A stretch of DNA of 64,000 nucleotides from WJMB01 sp964581465. GTDB lineage: Bacteria; RBG-13-66-14. The notes beneath the pieces are model-generated. The model was not told where the DNA came from and made no database searches. It saw nothing but the letters and a program-made list of their open reading frames with translations. Numbering within the stretch: the stretch's first letter is position 1; every line of letters begins with the position of its first letter. Made by a program: the position numbers and the translations under genes. Below, piece after piece: positions 44,713 through 53,735 of this stretch. The stretch lies in assembly GCA_964581465.1 (NCBI GenBank), contig CAZOOP010000001.1, positions 84,478 through 148,477 on the forward strand, read 5' to 3'.

Positions 44713-44955
44713 TTGTCTACCATCATCCGCCTGAAGCGTTTCGGCGCGAGCAACCAGCCGGCCTACCGCATCGTGGTCACCGACAGCCGCAAGAAGCGCG
44801 ACGGCAAGGTCATCGAAGAGATCGGCCACTACAACCCGCGCACCGAGCCCAGCACCATGGTCGTCGATGAAGACGCCGCCAAGCGCTGGCTCGGTCACGG
44901 CGCCCAGCCCTCCAACCAGGTGCGCAACATCTTCAAACGCCTGGGGCTCATCTAG
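44713..44955 (+). CDS. rpsP: 30S ribosomal protein S16
   Basis: The 80-residue protein matches S16: IIRLKRFGASNQPAYRIVVTDSRKKRDGKVIEEIGHYNPRT and AKRWLGHGAQPSNQVRNIFKRLGL. It binds 16S rRNA early in 30S assembly. The start is TTG at 44713, with AAGGAG eight bases upstream. In most bacteria rimM, trmD and rplS follow directly; here rimM begins only after about 1.1 kb of MITEs, and trmD and rplS are missing from the window. Confidence 0.96.
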   Translation: MSTIIRLKRFGASNQPAYRIVVTDSRKKRDGKVIEEIGHYNPRTEPSTMVVDEDAAKRWLGHGAQPSNQVRNIFKRLGLI

Positions 44956-45002
44956 CGTCGACCCGCCGCGCCGCAACACCGGGCCGTCGACCATGGACGC
45001 TC

Positions 45003-45034
45003 GGGCCGCTCACGGGCGGTCCGTTCATTATTCC
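45003..45034 (+). terminator. Likely terminator of rpsP
   Basis: GGGCCGC and GCGGTCC pair (one G-T) around a 6-base loop, followed by GTTCATTATTCC, 47 bases after the stop. Confidence 0.55.
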
Positions 45035-45197
45035 TTGGCGTCACCCACGTCGTCGGAGCCGCCAACGTCAAGCAGGCGACCAAGCCGCCCCGAATCGCCG
45101 AGGCAGGTAACATTATTTAGCGCTGTCCCCCGATCAGCAACCCGCAGCATTGACGGCGCGCATACATTCCACCGGCCAACCGCCTATTTAATAACAT

Positions 45198-45517
45198 GGC
45201 ATCAAGGAATATGTTCGGACCAAGTCAGACTGATTGGGAGCGGCTTGCCTGGCCGTAATACACTATTCGGATATGCTTCGCGTTTTTACGTATACATATA
45301 GCATTCCCTTAATACTTGTTATTACGACATTTAGGAGCCTGAAGCGATCTACTGTCAGAGCAAATACAAGTGTTCTGATATCAGGGTTCGCTATGGATCA
45401 GGCTTGTGTTTGTTGCCACTTTTTGATTGCCCGTTTTGTGACAGGGATTATAAGAGTAACACCTCTATTATCAACAGTATACAATCGCAATCAGGTTCGG
45501 ATAGGCTATACGATACC
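45198..45517 (+). mobile_element. MITE family C, copy C2
   Basis: The 320-bp element runs from GGCATCAAGGAATATGTTCG to GGCTATACGATACC. It is flanked by AATAACAT and AATAGCAT (7 of 8 identical). It sits between rpsP and rimM. Confidence 0.88.
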
Positions 45518-45527
45518 AATAGCATTT

Positions 45528-45866
45528 GGGATTATGACTCGTATCTGAACCGACTTGTCCAGCGGATAGATTGTCATTCAACGCTTTATAGCTCATCGTC
45601 GCCGCCATTGCCATCCCGTTGCCTGGTGGCGATATACCTGGACTTGCCTTGAGTTCCGGCGGAAGCCCGAGGCTGTTGGTTCCGCTCAGGATTCAACCAG
45701 GCTGTGGGTGAAGTATCTGCTGGCAGCGCTCCATTGCCTGCTTTAGAAGCTGCGACCGTTATCCGCCTTCGCTGGTTGACGCCCCACTGCGGCTAATCTC
45801 CAAGCACCACTCTCGATGTGGCTTTGCTGAGTTACGAATGTGTTGCTCATCTTCTGTGATGATCCC
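45528..45866 (+). mobile_element. MITE family B, copy B7
   Basis: The 339-bp element, one of the best-preserved B copies, runs from GGGATTATGACTCG to CTTCTGTGATGATCCC. The flanks TAGCATTT and TAACGTTA agree at 5 of 8 bases, a weak trace. A D right-end relic (CACGGTCCATCGCCG) follows at about 45891. Confidence 0.82.
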
Positions 45867-46051
45867 TAACGTTATCCTATCTCATGCCACGGTCCATCGC
45901 CGTTCAGTAATCCCCACTCCCATCCGCCGCGCCTGCTCGACGCCGTCACGCACTGGATTTTTCCCACCGAGGGGTATAAGCTCTAACAAACCCGGGCGGG
46001 AACCCTCCGCCGTTTCCAACCATCCAGCAACCCCAAACCGACGTCGCCGTG

Positions 46052-46597
46052 ATGAACCCGTCCACCGATAACCGTCGCCTGGTCGAAATCGGCCGCTTGG
46101 GCCGCCCTTGGGGCCTCAAGGGCGAGCTGCTCTTTCGCGCCTACAACGACGGCGGCCTGGAGTTCTACGAGCGATTCCGCACCCTCCATCTGGAGGATCG
46201 CGGAAAGGCGCGCAGCATTGAGGTCGACTCCTGGCGCGTCGACGGCGGCGGACGTCTCTACGTCAGACCGGTGGGCTGTGCTAGCCCCGAGGAGGCCCGC
46301 CGCTACAGCAACTCCACGGCGTCGGTACCCGCCGGGGAGCTGCCCGATCCCGCTCCCGGCGACTACTACGTCTACCAGCTCCTGGGCTGCCGGGTCGTCG
46401 ACGAAGACGGCGCGGTGCTGGGCGTCCTGGAGGCCCTGGAGGAGGGCGTCGGCGGAGCCAACGACGTGATGACCGTCGTCGGCGAGCAAACCCTGCTGAT
46501 CCCCTTCATCCAACGTTTCGTGAAACGCATCGACCTCGAAAAGCGTTTAATCGTTGTGGACCCCCCCGAGATCGTCGAGGCCGACATCCACGATTGA
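46052..46597 (+). CDS. rimM: Ribosome maturation factor RimM
   Basis: RimM helps mature the 30S head and binds S19. The N-terminal motif LVEIGRLGRPWGLKGELLFRAY and the C-terminal PRC-barrel (YYVYQLLGCRVVDEDGAVLGVLEAL ... IPFIQRFVKRIDLEKRLIVVDPPE) are both present; length is normal. GTG (46049) and ATG (46052) are adjacent, and I chose the ATG; no clear ribosome site is visible. Confidence 0.94.
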   Translation: MNPSTDNRRLVEIGRLGRPWGLKGELLFRAYNDGGLEFYERFRTLHLEDRGKARSIEVDSWRVDGGGRLYVRPVGCASPEEARRYSNSTASVPAGELPDPAPGDYYVYQLLGCRVVDEDGAVLGVLEALEEGVGGANDVMTVVGEQTLLIPFIQRFVKRIDLEKRLIVVDPPEIVEADIHD

Positions 46598-46619
46598 TCT
46601 TCAACCCCGGGTGAGCGCT

Positions 46620-48425
46620 ATGCGGCGACTGCGATTGGTCGTGTTGATCCTGTTGGTTGCGGTCGGCTTATCAGCGGCCGTCGAGGCCCAGGCCTTCTAC
46701 ATCCAGAAGGCGCGCAACCTGGTCTTCGCCGATCTGAGCCTGGGCACGCCCCAGCAGTACGAGGAGCTGGTCGGCCGGGTCCGCGCCGACGAATACACCC
46801 AGGCCGCCCTGCTGCTCGAGGACATCCTGGACGCCGCCCACATCGTCCCGCAGCGCGGGCGGATCGCCCTGGGCTACCTCTGGGCCGCCGCCGGTGACTA
46901 CCAACTGGCCCTGGACCTCTTCGAGGAGGTCGGCGAAGCGCCACACCATTTTCAGGTCACCCTGGCCCGGGCGCTCTGCCTGCACGATCTGGGCCGTTTG
47001 GCCGAATCGGCCGCCCTCTTCGGCGAGGTCGGCCGCACCAGCGTCGACCCCGGTGAGAGGCGCATCGCCGCCTGGAACTGCCTGGTCGATTACCGCGAAG
47101 CCGCCGCCGGTTACATCTTCACCGACGACGAAGCGGGTGTCCCTCAGTTGATCTACGACTACCTGTCGGCCTACGAGGAGCTGGGACCGCTCTTCGAGTA
47201 CGGCGCCCCCGAGCTGCCCCGGGAACGCTTGCTGGCCGATCTGGCCGATACTCTGGCCCGCTTCGGACTCAACGGAGCGGCGGGGAAGCTTTGGCGCGCC
47301 GCCCTCGAGGCCCCCCTGCCCGACGACGCCCCCAGCGAGGAAATCAGCCGGGCCTACGCGGCGGTCAAGCTGGCCGACCTGGCCCGGGCCGACGCCGCCT
47401 ACACCGCCGCGACGGCCTGGCTGGAGCGCGCCCTGGAGCTGGCCGAGCCCGGCGGAGAGCTCCACCGCTACGCCGCCAACCAGCTCGAAACCCTCAGGAC
47501 CGCCTCCCAGGGCCGCATCGCCGAAGCGCTGATCAGCGGAACGGAGCCTGATCCCGCCACCATCGACGTCGTCGAGAAGCAGATCGACGGCCTTTTCGCC
47601 GGCGACAACCCCGCGCCGAATCTGGCCGCCGCCGAACTGGTCCTGGGCGAGCTGGGCGACGTCGAGCGCGGCCGCGACTACCTGGAGGACGCCCTGGAGA
47701 AGGGCGAGAGCGCCGAACGCGTCGCCGGCCTGGCCGGTGAGGCCGCCTACGCCCTGGCCAAACTCGAGCATCATCAAACAGCCGATGAACTCTACGAACT
47801 CGCCCTGCGGGCCGATCCGGACAACGCTCCCCTGATCCACGCCCACCGGCTCAATTCCGTCCGCTTGATCCTGGCCGAGGGCGACGACGAAGAGGCCGCG
47901 CAACGGCTGAGCGAGCTCATCGAGGACGCCGACCCCGGCGCCAGCCTGGAGGCCGCCCTGCTGCTGCTCGAGCTGGGCCGCCGCCATGAGAACGCCGAGT
48001 GGATCTGGCGCGCCGTCGAGATCGGCGGCGAGTTGGGCGATCCGGCCCGCCTGCCCCTGCTGTTGGCCGCCAGCGAGGCCTTCCTCCTCGACACCTCGTC
48101 GCCCTCCTTCACCACCGAAGAACTGCGCGAGCGGCGCAACCAGGCCATCGTCAACCTGGCCGAGGCCATCCAGAACGCCCCGGAGCATCAGCGCGTCGAG
48201 ATCCGCATCCGCACCGGTCTGGTTTTCCGGGCCTTCGCCGAGGCACTGGCCGCCGAAAACCCCCAGGCCGCCGCCGATGAGCGCGACAAGGCCCGACAGG
48301 CCTGGCAAAGAGCCCGTGAAACCGCCCAGGCCGCCGGGGACGCCGCGACGGTTAATGAGATTCAAAATCTATTGAATTCCCTACAATCCGCCCCCGTTGA
48401 GAACGCAATCCCCGAGACCCCCTGA
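46620..48425 (+). CDS. Secreted TPR-repeat protein
   Basis: This 601-residue protein has a signal peptide (RLRLVVLILLVAVGLSAAVEAQA). The rest is almost all alpha-helical TPR-like repeats, Ala- and Leu-rich, for example LGYLWAAAGDYQLALDLFEEVGEA and AAYALAKLEHHQTADELYELALRADPDNAPLIHAH. No enzymatic motif is seen. It starts 22 bases after rimM and probably shares its transcript. It probably scaffolds protein assembly in the periplasm, but the partner is unknown. Confidence 0.82.
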   Translation: MRRLRLVVLILLVAVGLSAAVEAQAFYIQKARNLVFADLSLGTPQQYEELVGRVRADEYTQAALLLEDILDAAHIVPQRGRIALGYLWAAAGDYQLALDLFEEVGEAPHHFQVTLARALCLHDLGRLAESAALFGEVGRTSVDPGERRIAAWNCLVDYREAAAGYIFTDDEAGVPQLIYDYLSAYEELGPLFEYGAPELPRERLLADLADTLARFGLNGAAGKLWRAALEAPLPDDAPSEEISRAYAAVKLADLARADAAYTAATAWLERALELAEPGGELHRYAANQLETLRTASQGRIAEALISGTEPDPATIDVVEKQIDGLFAGDNPAPNLAAAELVLGELGDVERGRDYLEDALEKGESAERVAGLAGEAAYALAKLEHHQTADELYELALRADPDNAPLIHAHRLNSVRLILAEGDDEEAAQRLSELIEDADPGASLEAALLLLELGRRHENAEWIWRAVEIGGELGDPARLPLLLAASEAFLLDTSSPSFTTEELRERRNQAIVNLAEAIQNAPEHQRVEIRIRTGLVFRAFAEALAAENPQAAADERDKARQAWQRARETAQAAGDAATVNEIQNLLNSLQSAPVENAIPETP

Positions 48426-48494
48426 GCAATCGCGAACCGGTCTCAACGACGAACCGCCCCACCAACACGCCCGTGAATAACCCCGCCGCGGCTC

Positions 48495-48524
48495 TTGACA
48501 TTGACGACCGCCCCCCCGTATCAT
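48495..48524 (+). promoter_or_regulatory. Sigma-70 promoter of the 48762 gene
   Basis: TTGACA (48495-48500) and TATCAT (48519-48524) are 18 bases apart. The leader is about 230 bases; I see no recognised regulatory RNA in it. Confidence 0.65.
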
Positions 48525-48761
48525 CTCCCTTGATTACTAGTGTGGGCCGCTCGCCGGGCGGCTCGATCTTCAAAACAGGCAAAACCCGCAACCCGACTGG
48601 CGGGCGGTCTTCTCGCGTTCGTTTTTCGAGGAACGCGTTTCGGAACTCATCCCTGCTCCGGGACGTATCCCTCCAATCCCCCAAACCGCAAACACACGGG
48701 GGAACCGAGCGCCGGATCGATCGCCGAACGACCCGATCGGTCCGCCAGCCAAGGAGTTCTC

Positions 48762-50222
48762 ATGATTAAGCGGATTGCGATCACCCTAATGACGCTTCTG
48801 GCCCTCACCGTCGCGGCTCAGACCGAAGCCGCCGACGAACCGGCCGGCGACATCGCCGTTTCCGCCACCTCGGAACCCCTCGACGAGGGCCGGATGACCA
48901 AATGGCTCTTCTTCGACCTCTCCAGCGACTTCCCCTACCGCGACGAGGAGTACGTCGACCCCGTCGAGGACCTACCCGTCAAGCGTCGCGTGGACTGGAT
49001 CGGCGCCGCCATCGCCCTGAGCGTCAACTACGACCTGATGCAGTGCTCCAACGTCTGGGTCATCGAGCGCTCCGAGCTGCTTTATACCTACCAACAGCTC
49101 TATCAGGCCATCTACGACACCGACCGCTACAACGCCATCCAGGAGGCCAAGCTCGAAAACGTCTCGGTCAACGTCAGCGCCGCCGAGGGCCTCAACACCG
49201 TCTTCAACGCCGACTACATGATCGTGGGCTCCTTCGACAAACCGGCCCCCGAATCCGTCACCCTGAAGATCGAGGTCCGCAGGGCCGACCCGCCCTACGA
49301 CGTCGTGGCCTCCTTCGACTTCGAAGGCCTCTACGACGAGCTGCCCGCCCTGGCCCGCGAGGTCTCGCAGACCATCATGGACGAGTTCGGCCTCTATCAG
49401 CGCCCCGGAACCGAGGAATACTGGACCGAGCCGCTCACAGACAACCTCGAAGCCTACCGCTGGATGGCCGAGGCCATCACCGGCGGCCACTCCGGCAAGA
49501 TGATCGCCTTCTTCGAACGCGCCCTCGAGATCGACCCCGACTACTTCATCACACTGGTCGAGTTCGGCAAGGTGCTCTACTTCGAACAGGAGTACCAGCG
49601 GGCCTTCGACATCCTCGCCCGGGCCGTCGAGTCCGAATCCGGCGCCAACAACCAGCTCGCCTGGCTGCGTCGCGGCAACGCCTACTTCAACGCCGCCTCG
49701 ACTATCCTCAAGAATATCGAGTACCTCGAGAACCCGCCCGACGAAGACTGGGAGCTGGGCGATCCATCGCTGATCAAGTACAAGACCGATCCCGCCCTAG
49801 CGACCGAATACTACGAGAAGGCCCTCGAACACTACGAAAAGAGCGTCGAGATCGATCCCGGCTACGTCGACGGCTGGATCAGCATCGCCACCACCCTCAA
49901 GCGCCTCGAACGCCCCGAGGAATCCCTGGCGGCTTGGGAACAGATCCTCACCATCACCGACATCTGCGACGAAGCCTACTTCCAGATCGGTCGCTCACTC
50001 TGGAACGTCGACAACGACAAGGCCCTGGAGTACTTCGAGCGCGCCGTCGCCATCAACGAACGCCACGTCGGCGCCCTCTACAACGCCGCCGCCCTGGCCA
50101 TGGCGATGGGAAAAAACGACAAGGCCCTCGAGATCGTCAACATCTACTTCAGTTGGGCGCCGCCGGGACACAGTCTCTACGGCCGCTTCGACCAACTCTT
50201 CCAGGACATCATCGGCGGCTAG
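48762..50222 (+). CDS. Secreted TPR-repeat protein with N-terminal beta domain
   Basis: This 486-residue exported protein (signal KRIAITLMTLLALTVAAQTEA) has an N-terminal region (residues 45-200) resembling the CsgG/TolB-N-like modules that often precede TPRs (DYMIVGSFDKPAPESVTLKIEVRRADPPYDVVASFDFEGLYDELPALAREVSQTI in pieces). TPR units follow, such as MIAFFERALEIDPDYFITLVEFGKVLYFEQEYQRAFDI and ALEHYEKSVEIDPGYVDGWISIATTLKRLERPEESL. AAGGAG lies five bases before the ATG and a strong terminator follows. The role is unknown. Confidence 0.84.
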   Translation: MIKRIAITLMTLLALTVAAQTEAADEPAGDIAVSATSEPLDEGRMTKWLFFDLSSDFPYRDEEYVDPVEDLPVKRRVDWIGAAIALSVNYDLMQCSNVWVIERSELLYTYQQLYQAIYDTDRYNAIQEAKLENVSVNVSAAEGLNTVFNADYMIVGSFDKPAPESVTLKIEVRRADPPYDVVASFDFEGLYDELPALAREVSQTIMDEFGLYQRPGTEEYWTEPLTDNLEAYRWMAEAITGGHSGKMIAFFERALEIDPDYFITLVEFGKVLYFEQEYQRAFDILARAVESESGANNQLAWLRRGNAYFNAASTILKNIEYLENPPDEDWELGDPSLIKYKTDPALATEYYEKALEHYEKSVEIDPGYVDGWISIATTLKRLERPEESLAAWEQILTITDICDEAYFQIGRSLWNVDNDKALEYFERAVAINERHVGALYNAAALAMAMGKNDKALEIVNIYFSWAPPGHSLYGRFDQLFQDIIGG

Positions 50223-50242
50223 TAACTCACCACGTCGACATC

Positions 50243-50271
50243 AAAACCGGGGACCCAGGTCCCCGGTTTTT
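50243..50271 (+). terminator. Strong terminator
   Basis: AAAACCGGGGA and TCCCCGGTTTT form an 11-bp stem with a 6-base loop and a run of five T, 20 bases after the stop at 50222. It is bidirectional by symmetry. Confidence 0.9.
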
Positions 50272-50298
50272 CCATCTCCAGCCCACGCCCGACGACCA

Positions 50299-50478
50299 CG
50301 GAGACCTTTGCCCTTCTCTCCCGGACAACCACCCGATCAACAGGACGGCGAGGCGTTGGCACGTTTCTTGCAGCAGGGCGGGGCGGCCTCTCTCGCAAGC
50401 CCACCCCTGACTCCGCAAGAAACGTGCCAACGCCGGCCGGCGGGTGGCGACGCTCAGCAGAGAGAGCAAAGGTCTCCG
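50299..50478. repeat. Element A copy 4
   Basis: Inner arms are at 50353-50371 and 50415-50433. The outer arms CGGAGACCTTTGC (50299-50311) and GCAAAGGTCTCCG (50466-50478) are perfect, with a further TCTCTC/GAGAGA pairing just inside. It begins 28 bases after the terminator of the preceding gene, so it is outside that transcript unless terminator read-through occurs. Confidence 0.88.
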
Positions 50479-50581
50479 CTGGTTGGTCGACGAAAGCCTC
50501 GACGGCCCGCCTGGCCCGGGAGGCGCCGGGAATGTTATCATCGTCACGTTCCGAACCCGCGTTACAACTCAGAGGAATAGG

Positions 50582-52012
50582 ATGATCGAGCGCCCCCCCG
50601 CTGTGATCGACACCCACGCCCACCTGGACGACGCCCGCTACAACGGGCGCGTCGAGCCCGTTCTGGCGCGGATGCGCGCCGTGGGCGTCGAGCGGGTGGT
50701 CAGCATCGGTATCGACCTGAGCACCAGCCGTGAGGCCGCCGCCCTGGCCGAGGAGTATCCGGCCGTGGTCTCGGCCGCCGTCGGTCTGATGCCTCACGAC
50801 GCAAGCGAATACGACGCCGATTACGCCGAGGCCCTCGAAGAGCTGACCCGCCGACCCGGCGTCGTCGCCTGGGGTGAGATAGGCCTGGATTACCACCACC
50901 AACGCAGCCCGGCCGAGGTCCAGCGGCGGGTCTTCCTCGACCAGCTCCGCCGCGCCCGTCTCCTCGGCCTGCCTGTGGTCGTCCACAGCCGCGAGGCTCA
51001 CGACGACACCCTGGACGTCCTCGAGGAGGCCGCCGTGTTCCCCCGGTTGCGCCAACCGCCCCTGGGGGTCCTGCACTGCTTTTCCGGCGCGGAGCGCCAC
51101 GCCCGACGGGCGATCGAGTTGGGCTACCTGGTCAGCGTCGGCGGCGTGGTCACCTTCAAGAACGCCCGGGACTTCCAGGCCCTCGTCGGACGACTGCCCC
51201 TGGAGCATCTCGTCGTCGAGACCGACGCCCCCTACCTGGCCCCACACCCGCGTCGAGGCAAGCGCAACGAGCCCGCCCTGGTCACCCTGACCCTGGCCAA
51301 ACTGGCCGAACTCCACGGGGTCGACTACGGCGAAGCCGCCCGGATCACCACGGACAACGCCCGGCGGCTCTTCCGCCTGCCCGACCCGGCCAACGATCCC
51401 GGCGACTTCTGCTACCAGTTGGGCTCCAACCTCTACCTGAACGCCACCAACCGCTGTAACAACGACTGCGGATTCTGCGTCCGCCGTCGCAAGCTGGGTC
51501 TGGCCGGACATCGACTCTGGTTGGGGCGTGAGCCCGAATCCTCCGAGCTCATCGAGTGCGTCGACGGGGCCGGTGGTCCCGAGCGTTTCCGCGAGGTGGT
51601 CTTCTGCGGCTACGGCGAGCCCCTGCTGCGCCTCGAGATGGTGCTCGAGACGGCGAACGAACTGAAACGACGCGGCGCCCGACTGCGTATCGATACAAAC
51701 GGAACGGCCCAGCTCGAGTTGGAGCTCGACGCGAGCGAGCTCATCGCGCGACTGCGGCCCGTCATCGACCATCTCAACGTCAGCCTCAACGCCGCCGACG
51801 CCGAGAGCTACGTGCGTCTCTGCCGCCCGAATCAAGGCGCCGCCGCCTTCGAGGCCGTCAAGGAGCTGGTCCGGGCCGCCGTCGACAGCGGCATGCCCGT
51901 AACCTGCACCGCCGTCGAGCAGCCCGATCTCGAGGTCGAAGCCGTCCGCCGTTTGGCCGAGGACCTCGGCGCGGGATTCCGCCTGCGCGCCTTCCACAAC
52001 GAAGCCCCCTGA
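50582..52012 (+). CDS. TatD-family nuclease fused to radical-SAM domain
   Basis: Residues 1-265 are a TatD DNase: metal ligands in DTHAHLD (His12, His14), GEIGLDY (Glu99), VVHSR (His135), LHCFSG (His165) and ETDAPY (Asp215). Residues 275-476 are a radical-SAM domain with Cys292, Cys296 and Cys299 (CNNDCGFC) and FCGYGEPLLRLE. Families known as 'TatD-associated radical SAM' exist as separate genes; here they are one chain. AGAGGA lies five bases before the ATG. The substrate of the SAM half is unknown. Confidence 0.93.
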   Translation: MIERPPAVIDTHAHLDDARYNGRVEPVLARMRAVGVERVVSIGIDLSTSREAAALAEEYPAVVSAAVGLMPHDASEYDADYAEALEELTRRPGVVAWGEIGLDYHHQRSPAEVQRRVFLDQLRRARLLGLPVVVHSREAHDDTLDVLEEAAVFPRLRQPPLGVLHCFSGAERHARRAIELGYLVSVGGVVTFKNARDFQALVGRLPLEHLVVETDAPYLAPHPRRGKRNEPALVTLTLAKLAELHGVDYGEAARITTDNARRLFRLPDPANDPGDFCYQLGSNLYLNATNRCNNDCGFCVRRRKLGLAGHRLWLGREPESSELIECVDGAGGPERFREVVFCGYGEPLLRLEMVLETANELKRRGARLRIDTNGTAQLELELDASELIARLRPVIDHLNVSLNAADAESYVRLCRPNQGAAAFEAVKELVRAAVDSGMPVTCTAVEQPDLEVEAVRRLAEDLGAGFRLRAFHNEAP

Positions 52013-52067
52013 TTGTGTCCGCCGCCATTGAAGCCTCACCGACGACGGACTAAACTGTTTGTTGAAT

Positions 52068-52342
52068 GGATCAGCCAATCAAACTGGACTGATAGGGTTT
52101 CCAAGAAGAATGGGCACCTTGGTTCCGAGTTCCAATAATAACCACAAACAGCGTCTACTCGAGAACGACAGTTACCGCCCGGCGTCATCAAGCTCGGTAA
52201 CGTTCTTCTGTCAGCATATCATGCGTAAACGCCGTGAGGACGGCGGAACAGGACCGACAGCGCTCCACTTTCGCCCAGCGAGCAGCGGCACGCTGAAACG
52301 CTCTTTCTCAGCCTGAATTGGTCCGAACACGCTCAATGTCGC
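52068..52342 (-). mobile_element. Degraded MITE family C, reverse
   Basis: The right boundary (GGTCCGAACACGCTCAATG, complement of the C left end) is clear. The left boundary (GGATCAGCCAATCAAACTGG) is a weaker match, and the interior is diverged. The remaining spacer to 52489 shows nothing recognisable. Confidence 0.45.
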
Positions 52343-52489
52343 TGAATGCAAGTCGGTGACGCTGCGGCCCCCGTCGTTATGTGATCTCAAGATAACCAAT
52401 TGGTCATGCTGTTATGCATTCTTTGGTAGCCTTGAACGTCCTTGCCTACCACCAGCAGATTCCCGCGAAACCAGCTTCCATGTGAAAAA

Positions 52490-53320
52490 ATGAAAACCGG
52501 CCGCCAGGACCCGGCCCTCGAGGCCTACTTCCGCGAGATCAACCGCCTGCCCATGCTTTCCCGGCAGGAGGAGCTCGAGCTCGCCCGCCGCGCCAAGGCC
52601 GGTGACGAGGAGGCCACCAAGCGCCTGGTCGAGGCCAACCTGCGCTTCGTCATCAAGATAGCCTATCGCTACATCAACCAGGGACTGCCTCTGATCGACC
52701 TGATCAGCGCCGGCAACGAGGGCCTGATCATCGCCGCGCGCCACTTCGAGCCCGAACGCGGCAACCGCCTGATCTCCTACGCCGTATGGTGGATCCGCCA
52801 GTCGATCAGCCGGGTGCTGGCCAACGACTCGCGCACCATCCGGCTGCCCTTCTACGTCTACTGCGACCTCTACCGGCTCAAGCGAGTACGCGAGCTCTTC
52901 CGCTCCCGCGAGGGCCGCGAGCCCAACGATGAAGACCTCTCCGGCGAACTCGGCCTGCCCCCGCACAAGGTCGAGCGACTGCGCAAACTCGCCGGGGGCG
53001 AGCTATCCCTCAACCGTCCCCTGGCCCCGGACGACGGCACCGAGATGCTCGACCTCATCGCCGACGCCGAAAGCCCCAACCCCGAGGACGACCTGCTCGA
53101 ATCCGACCGCATCGCCCAGGTCGAACACTACCTCAGTCAACTGCCCGAGCGCCAGGCACGCATCGTCAGCATGCACTACGGCATCGGCTGCGAACCGATG
53201 ACTCTGCGCGAGATCGGCAAGGTCTTCAACCTCTCTCGGGAGCGCATCCGTCAGATCGAGGTCCAGGCCTTCCGCCAGGTGCGCAAGATGGCCACCAAGG
53301 AGATCACGCGCGCCGAGTGA
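52490..53320 (+). CDS. Sigma-70 family factor (RpoD-related, no region 1.1)
   Basis: The 276-residue protein has region 1.2 (ALEAYFREINRLPMLSRQEELELARRAKAGDEEAT), region 2 (RLVEANLRFVIKIAYRYINQGLPLIDLISAGNEGLIIAARHFEP ... YAVWWIRQSI), region 3 (LSGELGLPPHKVERLRKLA) and region 4 (MTLREIGKVFNLSRERIRQIEVQAFRQVRK). Region 2.3-2.4 departs from housekeeping RpoD (GNRLISYAVWWIRQ instead of GFKFSTYATWWIRQ), and region 1.1 is absent, so it is a primary-like alternative or a minimal primary sigma. The ribosome site is weak (GAAAAA). Confidence 0.92.
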   Translation: MKTGRQDPALEAYFREINRLPMLSRQEELELARRAKAGDEEATKRLVEANLRFVIKIAYRYINQGLPLIDLISAGNEGLIIAARHFEPERGNRLISYAVWWIRQSISRVLANDSRTIRLPFYVYCDLYRLKRVRELFRSREGREPNDEDLSGELGLPPHKVERLRKLAGGELSLNRPLAPDDGTEMLDLIADAESPNPEDDLLESDRIAQVEHYLSQLPERQARIVSMHYGIGCEPMTLREIGKVFNLSRERIRQIEVQAFRQVRKMATKEITRAE

Positions 53321-53336
53321 ATCCCCACCGATAACC

Positions 53337-53528
53337 GGGGAGACCTCGGTAAAAACAGCCGCCCGGCCACCGAGACCACTACGCCTTCCGCAAAGGAAGG
53401 CGTTGGCACGTTTCTTGCGGAATCCGGCGCGGTATCACTGGAAAGGCCGCCCCGCCCTGCTGCAAGAAACGTGCCAACGCCGGTCGATAACGCGGGGGCG
53501 CCGCCGGAGGTTTTACCGAGGTCTCCCC
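53337..53528. repeat. Element A copy 5 (reverse orientation)
   Basis: Inner arms are at 53400-53418 and 53462-53480. The outer arms GGGGAGACCTCGGTAAAA (53337-53354) and TTTTACCGAGGTCTCCCC (53511-53528) are a perfect 18-bp inverted repeat. The asymmetric spacer (AGCAGGGCGGGGCGGCC) is on the minus strand here, opposite to copies 2, 4 and 6. It begins 16 bases after the sigma-factor stop. Confidence 0.9.
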
Positions 53529-53632
53529 ACGCTTGGTTGGGAGGAGGGGGGCGAGGCGTCCGCATGGCCGCGGCGGATACATAGTGGGGGTGAAGCTCAG
53601 AATAACCCCTGGCGGCGCGCGGCGTCGGGTAT

Positions 53633-53638
53633 TATAAT
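53633..53638 (+). promoter_or_regulatory. Probable -10 of the 53736 gene
   Basis: A perfect TATAAT in GGTATTATAATGG lies about 100 bases before the next gene. The -35 position (TGGCGG-like) is poor, so an activator or another sigma may be used. Confidence 0.4.
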
Positions 53639-53735
53639 GGTCCCCGTCGCCGGGATGTTCCCGAGGCGAGACAACGCGATTCGGAATCGGCGGGAGCATC
53701 AGCGCCGCAACCGTCAAGCAGACGAGGGAGAAACA

